Notes under the pieces: generated by a model
What the model was told of the DNA's origin: nothing
Seen by the model: the letters and a program-made list of their open reading frames with translations, nothing else
Databases searched by the model: none
Program-made: the position numbers and the translations under genes
Assembly (NCBI GenBank): GCA_020465985.1
Contig: JAANYP010000164.1
Coordinates: 98,288 to 162,287, forward strand
Origin: Centrapalus pauciflorus
Lineage: Eukaryota > Streptophyta > Magnoliopsida > Asterales > Asteraceae
DNA length: 64,000 bases
Direction: 5' to 3'
Shown here: positions 54,330 through 64,000 of the stretch, one piece after another
Layout: the number at the start of each line of letters is the position of its first letter
Numbering within the stretch: position 1 is the stretch's first letter

Positions 54330-55225
54330 TTGACGTTTTAAGTGTGTTTTATTTATAAACTTGTAATGTTGGGTGATTTAAAACATAGAAACCATTATAC
54401 ATACATATTATCATATATGGGAGTTATTAAGTCCCTTATATCGTTTAAGACTCGGTTAAACACATCCGGTTTCATCACCCATCTACAACGCAAATTTGCA
54501 TTTTACGCTCGTATTTGCCATCACACTCACGGTGAGTCTTCATAACCCCTATTTTTCACACTTTTATGTTTTGGGGTGAAATACATGCTACATTTTCATA
54601 TGGACACAGAAACAACTTCATTTCTATTATGTATTACACATGTGGTTCCATCAGCCCTCAGATGATGAACCATTAGTTAGATTTTATGTAAGCGCAAATA
54701 TATTATGGATAGATCTATACGGATTAATGTTCCCCTCCTAGGTTGGTCGCTCCAACTGCTAAGGGCTGCATATATATTTAACATTATGGTATTACATTGG
54801 GGAATACTGTACAGGGCAAACTCATGACTAAGTTTCTGTTGATGTCCATACAAGTGATATTTACGTGTAAACCTATGAACTCACCAACAATTTTGTTGAC
54901 GTTTTTAGCGTCTATTTTCAGGAAATTAAGGCACGTGCACTACATCGGAAGCATTTCTAGGCTTCCGTACTTTTGGAGTCGTATAAATTTTCAAACCTTC
55001 GGAGATTTAATTGCATTATTAATGTCATTATGGTTATGTATTTGAATCTCTGTGATTTGCAAACTAATTCCGCTTTATTTTGGTTATGTAAAACAATATT
55101 TATATTTGAAGTTAAATCAAAGTATTTTTGAAAATGTCCATATAGTGGTCGTTCACTTGATTATGACTATGCTTCCGTGATGTCACGTTTCGTTGCCAAC
55201 CGGGGTAACGGGGTGTGACAAAACT

Positions 55226-55960
55226 TTACCCAAAAAGTCTAGGATTACAATGATTGACACTGAAGATGGAGGAAAAATAACTACTCACCCTGTAACTGGC
55301 TAGAGAGTATGTATTGATTTCAGAAATCTTATCTCCGCTACTTCCAAGGATCATTTTCCATTACAATTTATAGATCAAATAGTGGAAAATCTAGCGGGAC
55401 TGAAGTTTTACTATTTCCTTGACGGATACTCTGGTTATAATCAAATTCTGATCCATCCAGAGAATCAAGAGAAAACCACATTTACATGTCCATACGACAC
55501 ATTTGCTTACCGAAGGATGCCATTCGGTCTATGTAATGCGCCTGCCACATTTCAACGTTGTATGATGGCTATCTTTTCAGATATGGTGGGTGGTTCTCTT
55601 GAGATATTTATGGACGACTTTTCCATATTTGATAAAACATTCGAAGATTGTCTAGGACATCTAGAGATGCACTGAAACCAACCTAGTATTGAGTTGGGAG
55701 AAAAGCCACTTCATGGTAAAATAATGGGTAGTCTAAGGTCACATCGTGTCCGAAAAAGGCATGGAAGTAGATAAAGCAAAAGTTAAATTAATATCTTCAC
55801 TTCCACTTCCCACTAATGTGAAGGGCATAAGATTATTCTTAGGATACGATGGTTTCTATCGGCGTTTTTATTAAGGATTTCAGTGAAGTCTCCAGGCCAT
55901 TGTGCAATATTCTATCAAAAGATGTTGAGTTTAATTTCGATGAAGCTTGCATGAAAGCAT
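55226..55960 (+). pseudogene. RT core of element F, after the A2 insertion
   Basis: TTTACCCAAAAAGTCTAGG continues the sequence cut at 43232. Motifs: VCIDFRNL near 55312, LDGYSGYNQI (55421-55450), FAYRRMPFGLCNAPATFQRC (55503-55562) and the catalytic FMDDFSIF (55610-55633). A TGA in the stretch before the 98-codon frame, a TGA at 55673-55675 and later frame changes break it. The GYDGFYR-like thumb motif is visible near 55840-55865. Confidence 0.85.
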
Positions 55961-56480
55961 TTGAAAGCTTAAATCGAAATTAACTGAAGCACCAATTCTG
56001 CAATCTCCAGATTGGTCTCAACCTTTTGAGATCATGTGTGATGCGAGCGACTACGCAGTTGGTGCTGTATTAGGTCAAAGGTTTGAGAAAAAGCCAATGG
56101 TTATTTACTAAGCAAGTAAAACCTTTAAAGAAGAACAAATCAATTACAAAACTACAGAAAAAGAATTATTAGCCGTAGTGTTTTCCCTAGATAAATTCAG
56201 ATCATATATTTGGGGGGAAAAAGTAATTGTGTATTTAGTCCATAGTGCTTTAAGACATTTGTTGGCAAAGAAGAATGCCAAGTCATGGTTGATTCGGTGG
56301 ATTCTTCTTTTGCAAGAGTTTAACTTAGAAATTAAGGATAAGAAAGGCACATAAAATGTAGCTCCCAATAATTTATCAAGACTCCAATTAATCCCAACGA
56401 ACTCAACCGATCAAATCAGGGACTCCTTCCTTCCCTAATGAACAATTGTTATCAGTATCCAAAATTTCCTGGTTTGTGAA
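55961..56480 (+). pseudogene. RNase H of element F
   Basis: PDWSQPFEIMCDASDYAVGAVLGQ is readable from about 56010 to 56080, with TTEKELLAVVFSLDKFRSYI (56153-56215) holding the Glu. VYLVHSALRHLL has His in place of the usual Asp of the TDH motif, so a catalytic residue is lost. Stops follow at 56110 and 56352. NVAPNNLSRL ends the domain. Confidence 0.82.
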
Positions 56481-57132
56481 CTTAGTTAATTATTTCGTAA
56501 CAGGATGATTGTGAGAGCATTGGAACTCACAGCAAATAAAATATTTCTACGCTCAAGCAAGACAATATATTTTGGATGAGCATGACTTATTTAAAATTGG
56601 AGCAGATCAAATCATGAGATGATGTGTCCCTGATTCTGAGCATGAAGATATTCTTTAACTCTACCATGCATATGCATGTGGTGGCCATTTTAGTGTAAAG
56701 AAAACTGGCCACCGGATATTGCAGTGTGGGTTCTTCTGGCCCACAATCTTCAAAGATGCCTATGAATTCATTAAGGGATGTTTAAGATGTCAGCAAACTG
56801 GTGGCATCGCAAAAAGGGATGAAATGCCTATGACCCCGATTCTAATTGTCGAGACATTTGATGTATGGGGAATTGATTTTATGGGACCCTTCCCTAAATA
56901 ATTTTGGTACGAATACATCTTAGTTTCGGTAGATTATGTATCCAAATGGGTGGAAGCAGAAGCTACACGAACCAATGATATCCGGATTGTGTGCAAATTT
57001 GTTAAAAGAAATATTCTTGCACGACACGGTATCCCTCGAGCTATCATTAGTGATGGAGGGTCACATTTTAAGAATCAACATTTTGCTAAACTCCTTAAAC
57101 ATGACGGAATTAATCATAGAAAGCAATGCTTA
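56481..57132 (+). pseudogene. Integrase of element F, cut by copia G
   Basis: YHAYACGGHFSVKKTGHRILQ and CLRCQQTGGI form the HHCC region (56660-56810). VWGIDFMGPFPK holds the first catalytic Asp (about 56872), followed by a TAA. VSVDYVSKWVEAEA and AIISDGGSHFKNQ (second Asp, 57049) follow. It is cut at 57132 in the sequence before YHPQT, where the LTR of G begins with GCTTA as left flank. Confidence 0.85.
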
Positions 57133-57788
57133 TGTAAGGTCTTCACACTACGGATCTATCTAGACGCGAGACCGTCAACGAGTGCGGAATCCTCGTTAAC
57201 GGGTTGACGGAAACAACTCTCACACGGAACACGGAGACTATCAACAAGCTGTACGAACGAACAAGAATGCACCTACTAGAAGATTCTCTCCGAAACAACA
57301 CTCAATTAGCTGATAAACTCGAGATCGCCTATTTGCTTAATCCCTCACGAATTCTGCAAAAGTCTGCTAATGATTCGAGATAATCCCTAATTATAGAGGC
57401 TCATTCGAGTTTGTCCTGGGCCAAACTCGAATCAGGCCCAAGGCCCATTCGAGTTTGTCCTCTCTGACACTCTCGAATCTGCCTAATGGAACTCATTCGA
57501 ATCTGCTATAGATTCGAATCAGGTTAACTTGTGAATTCGAATTTAACCTAAATTCGACTTTCACATATTAATCCTGTATTTGAAACTTATGTCTTTAACT
57601 TATGTTTGAGTTTATCTTTGATCTTTATGTTTGAACTTCTTGTAATACGTTACATCAAGTTCAAACATACAATCAATAACTATCAAACATATATATCAAA
57701 CACTCGTTAATTCCCAATACTTTGAATATTAGTTGAACCAAAATGTTAGATCACTTAGACTGCTATCGTCACACAGGGTGTACCAACA
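57133..57788 (-). repeat. 3' LTR of copia G (656 bp)
   Basis: On the minus strand it starts TGTTGGTACACCC at 57788 and ends GAAGACCTTACA at 57133. It carries ATTCGAAT/ATTCGAG words (57396-57556), also abundant in the ORF3 leader at 60990-61640. No gene. Confidence 0.85.
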
Positions 57789-57800
57789 GACTCCCCCTTG
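57789..57800 (-). promoter_or_regulatory. Polypurine tract of copia G
   Basis: CAAGGGGGAGTC on the minus strand directly precedes the LTR start. Confidence 0.87.
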
Positions 57801-57843
57801 ACGATAGCTTCTAACAATTCACACATTTGATTAAGTACTTTGT

Positions 57844-60800
57844 TTATTTATTTAAATTGCTGCCAGCATACAAACCTTTCTCGATACACACTTTAACTAC
57901 ATTTTCATATTTCCTAGCCTCGCTATCCATATGAGCGTCGCTTGAGATTCTATGAGCATGTAGCACTTGAAGGTCATCTTTAGAAAGATTTACAAGGTGA
58001 AGGGGATCGTAGACTCTAAGAATCACTTTTTCTTCGAAGTCCTCCATCACAGCTTCTCCTGTCTCACTTTCCACATACCACCAATTTAGATTTTTCATGA
58101 CGTCCTGTGGCATTGGCTTGAGAGGAACCTTTCTCAGACATCTAACTGGTTTGTATTGTATTTTCATCCACGGACGACCAGTTAGAGGGTCAATTCGAGT
58201 ATGGTCCATTACTCGTTTACCTACCCTTGGATTGAGCCGTTCGAACTTCCTAGACCTCCCTTCTTTTCTTATGATCTTTGCAATTATTTCAGCGTAAGGG
58301 TCGTTGCCGATGTTGATTAGCTCCATCCATGCTAACGCCTTTATTTCAATCTTTGGCAAGGAGTTGAACACTTTCAGAGTTTTTCTGAGATACTGGAGAC
58401 CATCTTTTCTTTTGATAATGAATAGCTGCAATTCCCGATCAAAGAACCAGCTCAATATACTTCCTGATAGCTCTCCAGTACCCGGCACACGTATCTTCTT
58501 TTTCAGCTCCAACTCTCATTTCTCTGCCCTAAACCATAGTTTTCTTTTCTCTTCATTGGTAAGTTCTCTGGCAGGTTCTTCACTTGCTGATTCCACATTT
58601 AAAGCAGCGTTTACCACTTCTATGTCAATCAAATGATTTCCTCCCATTACGTAAATATCTGTGATGGGGTTTTGCTGAACAATGATCTCATTTGCTTCAT
58701 CATCTTCATCAGCACAAACTTCATCATCAGATTTCCAATCTGTTACGTCCTCCGGCACAAATTCTCCTTCTTCTAACTCCTCCATTTCGTCCTCAAAATC
58801 AAAGCCAAGATCCATAGGGTCGTCATCGATATCCATTAGTGCTTCAATCATTTCGTGTATCTCCGACTCTGTGGCTTTTGAAGAACTGGCTTCACCTCCT
58901 ACAGCTTCTGACTGTCCCGGCTCCCCCTGAATCTCAGCATCCTGAGCAACAGAAAAATCTACTGGGTCATTATGTCTTTGCGTGCTGGGATCATTGCCGT
59001 CAGTATCTCCATCGTTATCTTCATCCCTGGGCAGCTCTATTTGATCCCTGCAGCTTGTCTCCCCCTGAGCCTTTAGATTTTGCATTAATTGCTCAATCAG
59101 GGAGCGCATCGATCGTATCTCAGCCGCTTGATCAGCAACAAAGCTTTTAAGCTCCAAGTTTTCTTCCTGAACCTTGCCCACAACCTTCTTCAGCTCGGCA
59201 TTCTTGATATCCATTTGGGTATTATGCTTTTGTATTTCGCCTAGAGCCGTTGTCAAGCCAAAGATCTGAATTTGTTGGAAGTCAACTCGTCTCTTCAGCT
59301 CAGAAAACCTTTGATTCTCCATGAAGGTGGATGAAGTGGATGGTATAGATTGAATGGGGGTTGGAATGATTGGTGATGGAATGTACGGTTCAACAGGTGG
59401 TGATTGTGGTGGAATGGTAGATTGAGCGGGTGAAGGTGGAGGTATTTCTGGCTGTGCAGCAGAAGCTGAGGTAGCTCCCTGCATAAAGCGATGACGTTTT
59501 GCCCTTTGCCTTGTAATCAACGGGGCAACGTCTTCTTCCTCAAAACCAGAGTCATCAGACTCCCTTGATTCTCTTCTCCTCGTAGCTTCTTCATTTGTTA
59601 CCACTAATCTCAATCCATAAGTCCGTATGTGGATGGACGGATCTTCTGGTTCTTTCTCCATTTCTATTTCCTCCATATCCTCAGATTCAGTAGCTGAAGA
59701 GGACTTGTCATCACCTGCTAGCTGAGGTTGATATTCATCGATTTGTCTAAAAATGTCAACTTCTCCCTCCGGTGGTTCCAATAAATCTCCAATGAGTTCA
59801 GCAGTTATTTCCTCATTAGCATGTGGACCAGCTGCCCAAATCTCTTCCAACGTTTGTAAAGTCGGATCAGATGTCGATGTAGATACCTGTGGTTCAGTCG
59901 AAGGACCAGCCTCTTGTGGCTCTTGAACTTGACTAGTAGAAGGCCTATCTGCCTGTATTTGACTCGCTGAAGCTCTTTGACGTCTTCTCTGCTGCTGAGG
60001 CCTTTGTTGTTGTTGACGCTGTTGCTGTGGCTGTCGTTGCTGAACTTCCACCGCCCCTACCCAATTGGCATCTTGAGGGGCCACAAAATTTGGGTCAATT
60101 ACGACTCCAAACAAAGGTCTCTCTATCGGAACAGCTAACCTTCCTCGGTGAGAGGAGCAATCGGCAAAAATTCTCTTATCAATAACTGGAACGCTCTGAA
60201 TGTCGTTCAACTGCGGCAGATTTGGCAAAAAGTGTCGGATGAGCATCATCACAAACCGAGGATAAAGAAGAAATCTTTCCCTCTCCGGAGCCGTTATCTG
60301 ATGAACGAACTCCGAGAAGAACATCTCTGAAAAACTAAACTTCTGATTATAGACTAATGCGATTATCCCTGATTGGATCTTTGATACTATATAATCAAAT
60401 CCAGCTTTCTTTGTCGCGAAACAAACCATGAACACATGCGCGAGATATCGCCATTGTCCAATTAACCCACTCTTCATATAAGATGTCTTAGTAACATCTA
60501 AACTATAGCCCATTGTTGTAAATGCTGCCTGCCTGATTGATAATGGAAAATCAATAGGCCCATCTTCTTGCTCCTGAGTGCCCTACTGAAGCACTTGACG
60601 AAGAATGTCAGCAGACTACACCAATGGATTATCAGCAATCCTTGTCCTAAGAACTGTCGGAGTGACAGTGCAATCGACTTGCAAATGTTCATAAAATTCT
60701 CGCACGTAAGGAATAACGATTTGGATATTGTGCGATAGTGCGTATGAGATCCTGGACTCCACCAAGAAATCCACCATCTGGCGGAAAGCCTGCGCTTCAA

Positions 60801-60861
60801 GGATATTATGGTCTGGGGGAATGACCATATTATGCTTCGGAACAAATACTCTATCCGCCAT
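57844..60861 (-). pseudogene. ORF3 (env-like/accessory) of copia G, nearly complete
   Basis: The start MADRVFVPK at 60861 follows a strong acceptor; an ATG at 60885 would lie upstream of it. Order: folded N-terminal region (QAFRQMVDFL, MGYSLDVT, LLYPRFVMMLIRHFL), a Q/P/R-rich stretch (60060-59930), acidic stretches, a P/S-rich stretch, a coiled coil (59310-59065), more acidic sequence, and a conserved-looking C-terminal region (DRELQLFIIKRKDG, IKALAWMELINIG, NWWYVESETGEAVMEDF) ending at 57844. Everything is in one phase; only stops between 60616 and 60590 and at 58513-58518 break it, so about 1,000 residues can be read. No signal peptide or clear membrane span is seen. Function unknown. Confidence 0.78.
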
Positions 60862-60863
60862 GT

Positions 60864-61545
60864 CTGCATAATAGATCAAATACAATATTAGAATTATTAA
60901 AAATGAATAAACTTGTTTAAATTCAAATTTGTTTAATTTTGTACTTGTACAAGAACAAAATCTAACACTTATGAATTTCTACAAGTTTAATTAGAATTTT
61001 AATTAAATAATTCAAATAAATTGAAAAACTCGAACATCATATTCGAATGAACATATATTCGAGTTTGATGACACATTCGAGTTTAATATCCATTCGAGTT
61101 TACTGACAAACTCGAATCAGGCCATGAACAGACTCGAAGGAGTCGGCCACCAACATTACAAAAGTCCATGATTTTAACCATGTTAGACTCAGAAAATCAC
61201 ATCTTTTAGTCCTACCAGGTTCTAATCAATGATATTTGTAATTAATTTGACTTTTCACCGGTTCAAAGTTTGTAATTTTGAAAAACAAACTTTCTACCAT
61301 TAAAACTCTAAAATCTGATGATTTTGGCCTAAATGGAGTATAATACTACTTAAATCTTGTATAATACACTTGGTTATACCTAGATCTACGGTAGTATCGA
61401 ACCCACACGGACAGAAACTCGACAAATAGTTGATTTCTTGAAAACGACAAACTCGACAGAATAGATTCGAAATCGCTTCAACAAACTCGAGAGAATAGAT
61501 TCGAAAACAGGTGAAATAATGTCTAACACTGTTGACCTATTTATA
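60864..61545 (-). promoter_or_regulatory. Predicted ORF3 promoter, leader and intron of copia G
   Basis: On the minus strand: TATAAATAGG at 61545-61538, a leader, a donor CTAG|GTATAA (intron starts 61379), AT-rich sequence with five ATTCGA/ACTCGA words, then TTGATCTATTATGCAG (intron ends 60864) two bases before ATG 60861. The implied intron is 516 bp. Copia E has a TATAAATA at the same place but no evident intron. Confidence 0.5.
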
Positions 61546-62933
61546 TCATCAACCTTCGAGTCTAATGCCCTTCTCTAGTTTACTGACAGATTCGAGTTCT
61601 GCCATATTCGAGTTTAGGTTAAACTCGAATTAACCCCTGAAACTTTGAAAATTTTGAAAATTTTTGAAATAAATTCAACTTTTTCAACCTTTTCAACCTT
61701 ATCGTGTAATGGAATAAACTATGCCAAATCTTTTACCCTAAGCACAAGATTTTCACGCAATGTTTATTTTATTCAACTATGAATGCACCCTCAGTAATTT
61801 TTGACCTTTTTCCTAAGTAAAATAAAAATAAAATGAAATGAAATAAAATAAAATAAAATAAAAATTAAGTAAAAATAAAATTTTAAAGTTTTGAACAAAC
61901 ATTTAACTTGGACATAAACTATATTTATTAAAATTTACAACCTATGCTAAACACTTAACAAATTATTTTTGACGAGCATAGTCAAAGAAAGGTTCAATCA
62001 GATAGCGGTGTCAGATACTCACTTTCAGTACTTAAACTTTCACACTTAGGAATTTTTCATTCCTTTGATTGTTTGGCGTGACATACCCATTTAGCCGATT
62101 GTTGGTATTTACCCCTTTAAACATGCTACATTTCGGAATATCCCTTGGCATTTTTATTTATCATGAAATTATCTTACGTGACTCAGACATAGACATACTT
62201 TTATGATCAAGGCATACAGACAATGATTCTAACTTGTTGGTATTTGCAAACTTTCTTTAAAAGACAAACATCGGACACAGGTCTGTATTTACATACAACA
62301 AAGTGTCTTAGTTTGACTTAAGGTTTATTTTTTAAAGCTAGCAAGACAGCGGTGACAGGTCTGTACCGACGTACAACAAAGCGACTTATCTTGCTAACCC
62401 GAATCAAAACAGAGGCAACAGGTCTGTACTTACGTACAACAGAGTTACGTGTTTTTGACTCTCAATTCTGTATGATTTTACTATTCTTTCCATTTAAAGA
62501 TGTATTTGATGTTGCTATACATCCCCAGAAAGTTTGCATACCTCATTTATACTCAAAGTTTGCATGTCTCGTACATAAAAATTAAGACCGATTGGTCATA
62601 CATCTAAGTTAGCGACACGTTTGACTTTTTCTTGAATATTTTATTAGCCTTGAGATTCCCTATATGTATTATGCCTACCAACACATCAAACTAAAATAAA
62701 GTATAACACTTAGAATTTTAGGTGCATTATGTGTGAAAGCCTAAACACTTAGAGTTTGTAACGACTGTGCTAATTTTCGTCACTTTGAACCTTTGCATCT
62801 AAGACTTAACTCTTTTTCTGATATTCTCTTTTTTTTTTTTGGAATTTTTATGTTTTTCTCTCTTATTTCTTTTGTTTTTCATTAAGAAATAACAATAAAA
62901 TAAGATAACCTACTAACTTACTAAAAATAGAAA
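61546..62933 (-). other. Spacer between pol and ORF3 of copia G
   Basis: About 1.4 kb, AT-rich, no supported gene. It holds AAAAT/AAAAG runs (61818-61885) and three imperfect repeats of the word ACAGGTCTGTA (62278, 62356 and 62419), spaced about 60-80 bp with GTACAACA nearby. The 77-codon frame at 62352 overlies these repeats. Confidence 0.6.
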
Positions 62934-63460
62934 CTATCCTAATTTAGCATGCTTACTATAAAAAGAAAGAAATACTACAACTATAAACAAAAATAAAAAT
63001 TCTACTAAGGACAATTTACTCTGGGTTGCGCATCCCACTAGTTGAATCAAATATTCAAATCGTGACTTATCAAAAGCTTTGGTAAATAAATCAGCATTAT
63101 TATCGTCCGTTGCCACTTTTACCAATTTGATTAAGTTCTTTTCAGCACAATCACGAATAAAATGATGCCTTATGTCTATGTGCTTTGTTTTACTGTGTTT
63201 AACTGGATTATTTGTTATAGCAATTGTAGATTGGCTATCTATCCTAATAGGAGTTTGAGTGTAAGCCAAACCGTAATCCCGCAATTGTTGTTGTATCCAC
63301 AGAACCTGTGAGCAGCAACTACCAGCAGCAACATACTCGGCCTCGCACGTTGACACGGCTACCGACGTCTGTTTCTTGCATTGCCAGGACACCAGTCTCC
63401 CTCCTAGGAATTGACAACCTTCAGTTGTTGATTTGCGCGTCAAGCTCTTCCTTCTTCTGG
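62934..63460 (-). pseudogene. RNase H of copia G
   Basis: Minus-strand motifs: KSTTEGCQFLGGRLVSW, TCEAEYVAAGSCCSQVLW (Glu), RIDSQSTIAI (Asp) and NADLFTKAF, then a terminal segment ending at 62934. The usual first RNase H motif (YSDADFAGC) is missing because of a deletion that joins RT directly to this part at about 63465. A hydrophobic tail (FLFLFIVVVFLSF) follows the normal end and is probably read-through. Confidence 0.87.
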
Positions 63461-64000
63461 TCAACTTGCAACCCCAAAAAGAAATTTAACTCTCCCATTG
63501 CACTCATCTAGAATTTCGACTTCATCACCTTCTCAAAATCTTTGCACATTTGCTCGTCTGATGATCCAAAGATGATATCATCGACGTACACCTGTACCAA
63601 GATGAAGTGTTCTCCCCTTCTCTTAACGAATAGCGTACTATCTATCCTACCCCTTTCAAACCTGTTCTCTAACAGATGGTTGGATAAGGTCTCGTACCAC
63701 GCCCTTGGTGCTTGATGCAATCCATACAGAGCCTTATCTAAACGATATACTCTATCTGGATATTTTGGATCTGTAAATCAGGGCGGTTGTTCTACATACA
63801 CCAGTTCCTTCACTTTCCCATAGAGGAAAGCACTCTTAACATCTAGTTGATATACCTTAAAGCCCTTGAAGGAAGCAAAAGACAGAAACAACCTAATGGC
63901 TTCCAGCCTTGCTACTGGCGCAAACACCTCATTGTAATCGATTCCCTCCTCTTGGTTGAAACCCTTTACAACTAACCTAGCCTTGTTGCGAGTGACTATA
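63461..64000 (-). pseudogene. Reverse transcriptase of copia G, 5' end outside window
   Basis: Minus-strand motifs from the right edge: NKARLVVKGFNQEEGIDY, VFAPVARLEAIRLF, QLDVKSAFLYG, YGLHQAPRAWYETL and the catalytic YVDD near 63588-63577. A TGA interrupts VEQPPGF at about 63780. After KVMKSKF a stop and MSAMGELNFFLGLQV lead straight into RNase H sequence, so roughly 190 residues have been deleted. Confidence 0.87.

Larger units (their letters stand above)
43233..55220 (+). mobile_element. Ty3/Gypsy chromovirus A2 (Tekay/Del-like), containing H
   Basis: Same family as A1. It is bounded by TGTAAC (43233) and TGTGACA (55220) and flanked by ATACT (43228-43232) and AAACT (55221-55225), a target duplication with one mismatch. 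The 5' LTR is fused to mid-gag by a deletion. The protease is split by element H. RT, RNase H, integrase and chromodomain follow, then a 3' LTR with its centre replaced. Confidence 0.9.
53626..55220 (+). repeat. 3' LTR of A2, centre replaced
   Basis: It starts TGTAACATCCGGCAC after the polypurine tract GGGGGAGAC. It follows the other A LTRs to ATTGATGACATT (about 53871), is then foreign until the TA microsatellite (54263-54328), and resumes at ACTTGACGTTTTAAG. So the promoter and donor region are missing. It ends GGGGTGTGACA at 55220. Confidence 0.88.
38964..57132 (+). mobile_element. Athila-type Ty3/Gypsy element F, split by A2 and cut by copia G
   Basis: A 5' LTR (38964-40097), a primer site of the TTTGGCGTCGTTGC type, gag, a protease with DLGASVN, and RT are typical of the Athila branch. 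The RT is split at 43232 by A2 and resumes at 55226; the integrase is cut at 57132 by the LTR of copia G. F itself starts right after a GAGGCACCTCTTC word of copia D ORF3, so it is inserted in D. Many stops are present. Confidence 0.88.
57133..64000 (-). mobile_element. Ty1/Copia element G (SIRE-type), 3' part, minus strand
   Basis: On the minus strand from the right edge: RT, RNase H, a spacer with TATA box and predicted intron, ORF3, polypurine tract and 3' LTR. It belongs to a different family from E and D, but has the same plan with ORF3 after pol. Gag, protease, integrase and the 5' LTR lie beyond 64000. It is inserted in the integrase of F. Confidence 0.88.

Noticed and set aside
1..64000. 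Host genes, tRNA or rRNA genes
   Set aside because: No reading frame or structured RNA outside retroelement sequence could be supported by reading; short cryptic ones cannot be excluded without a search.

Overview
This window is a stack of nested LTR retrotransposons from a large plant genome. Its lineages (Tekay/Del-like chromoviruses, Athila-type and Tat-like Ty3/Gypsy elements, and SIRE/Maximus-type Ty1/Copia elements with a third ORF) are known from flowering plants, and the overall flavour is eudicot; I cannot name the species. I found no host gene, tRNA, rRNA or CRISPR array. Every long reading frame belongs to a retroelement, and nearly all are broken by stops, frameshifts or deletions.

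Layout. (1) 1-7312: 3' part of chromovirus A1 (gag, protease, RT, RNase H, integrase, chromodomain, 3' LTR 4865-7312). (2) 7313-7791 and 26762-28644: two pieces of the 5' LTR of element C, split by element B. (3) 7792-26761: element B, a chromovirus flanked by the 5-bp duplication AAACC; its 5' LTR is split by copia E (8518-18587), whose 3' end is lost, and its 3' LTR (23590-26761) is a partial tandem duplication. (4) 28645-36048: body and 3' LTR of C. (5) 36049-38963, minus: 3' part of copia D (ORF3 and the first 106 bp of its 3' LTR), into which C and F appear to have inserted. (6) 38964-43232 and 55221-57132: Athila-type element F, split in its RT by chromovirus A2 (43233-55220, imperfect duplication ATACT/AAACT). 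A2 is itself split in its protease by element H (45609-50343, duplication TATAT), which has no coding capacity and holds a foreign LTR fragment I (46979 to about 48180). (7) 57133-64000, minus: copia G, inserted in the integrase of F and running off the right edge.

How the parts relate. In a live element gag builds the particle, protease matures it, RT/RNase H copies the RNA from the primer-binding and polypurine sites, and integrase inserts the copy; here these are fossils. Two things go beyond routine annotation. First, the LTRs of families A, B, C and fragment I share a layout: a TATA-like box (not obvious in I), a leader, a good 5' splice donor, then (in B, C and I) an array of a short family-specific partly palindromic word; a 3' splice acceptor lies just before the gag ATG wherever gag is present. 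This predicts a spliced gag leader whose intron carries the word array. Second, the SIRE-type copias E, D and G keep a large third ORF with a common plan (folded N-terminal region, disordered P/S/Q/E-rich middle, short coiled coil, folded C-terminal region) and signs of their own promoter (TATAAATA in E and G) and, in G, a leader intron. Both are predictions from reading sequence and were not tested.
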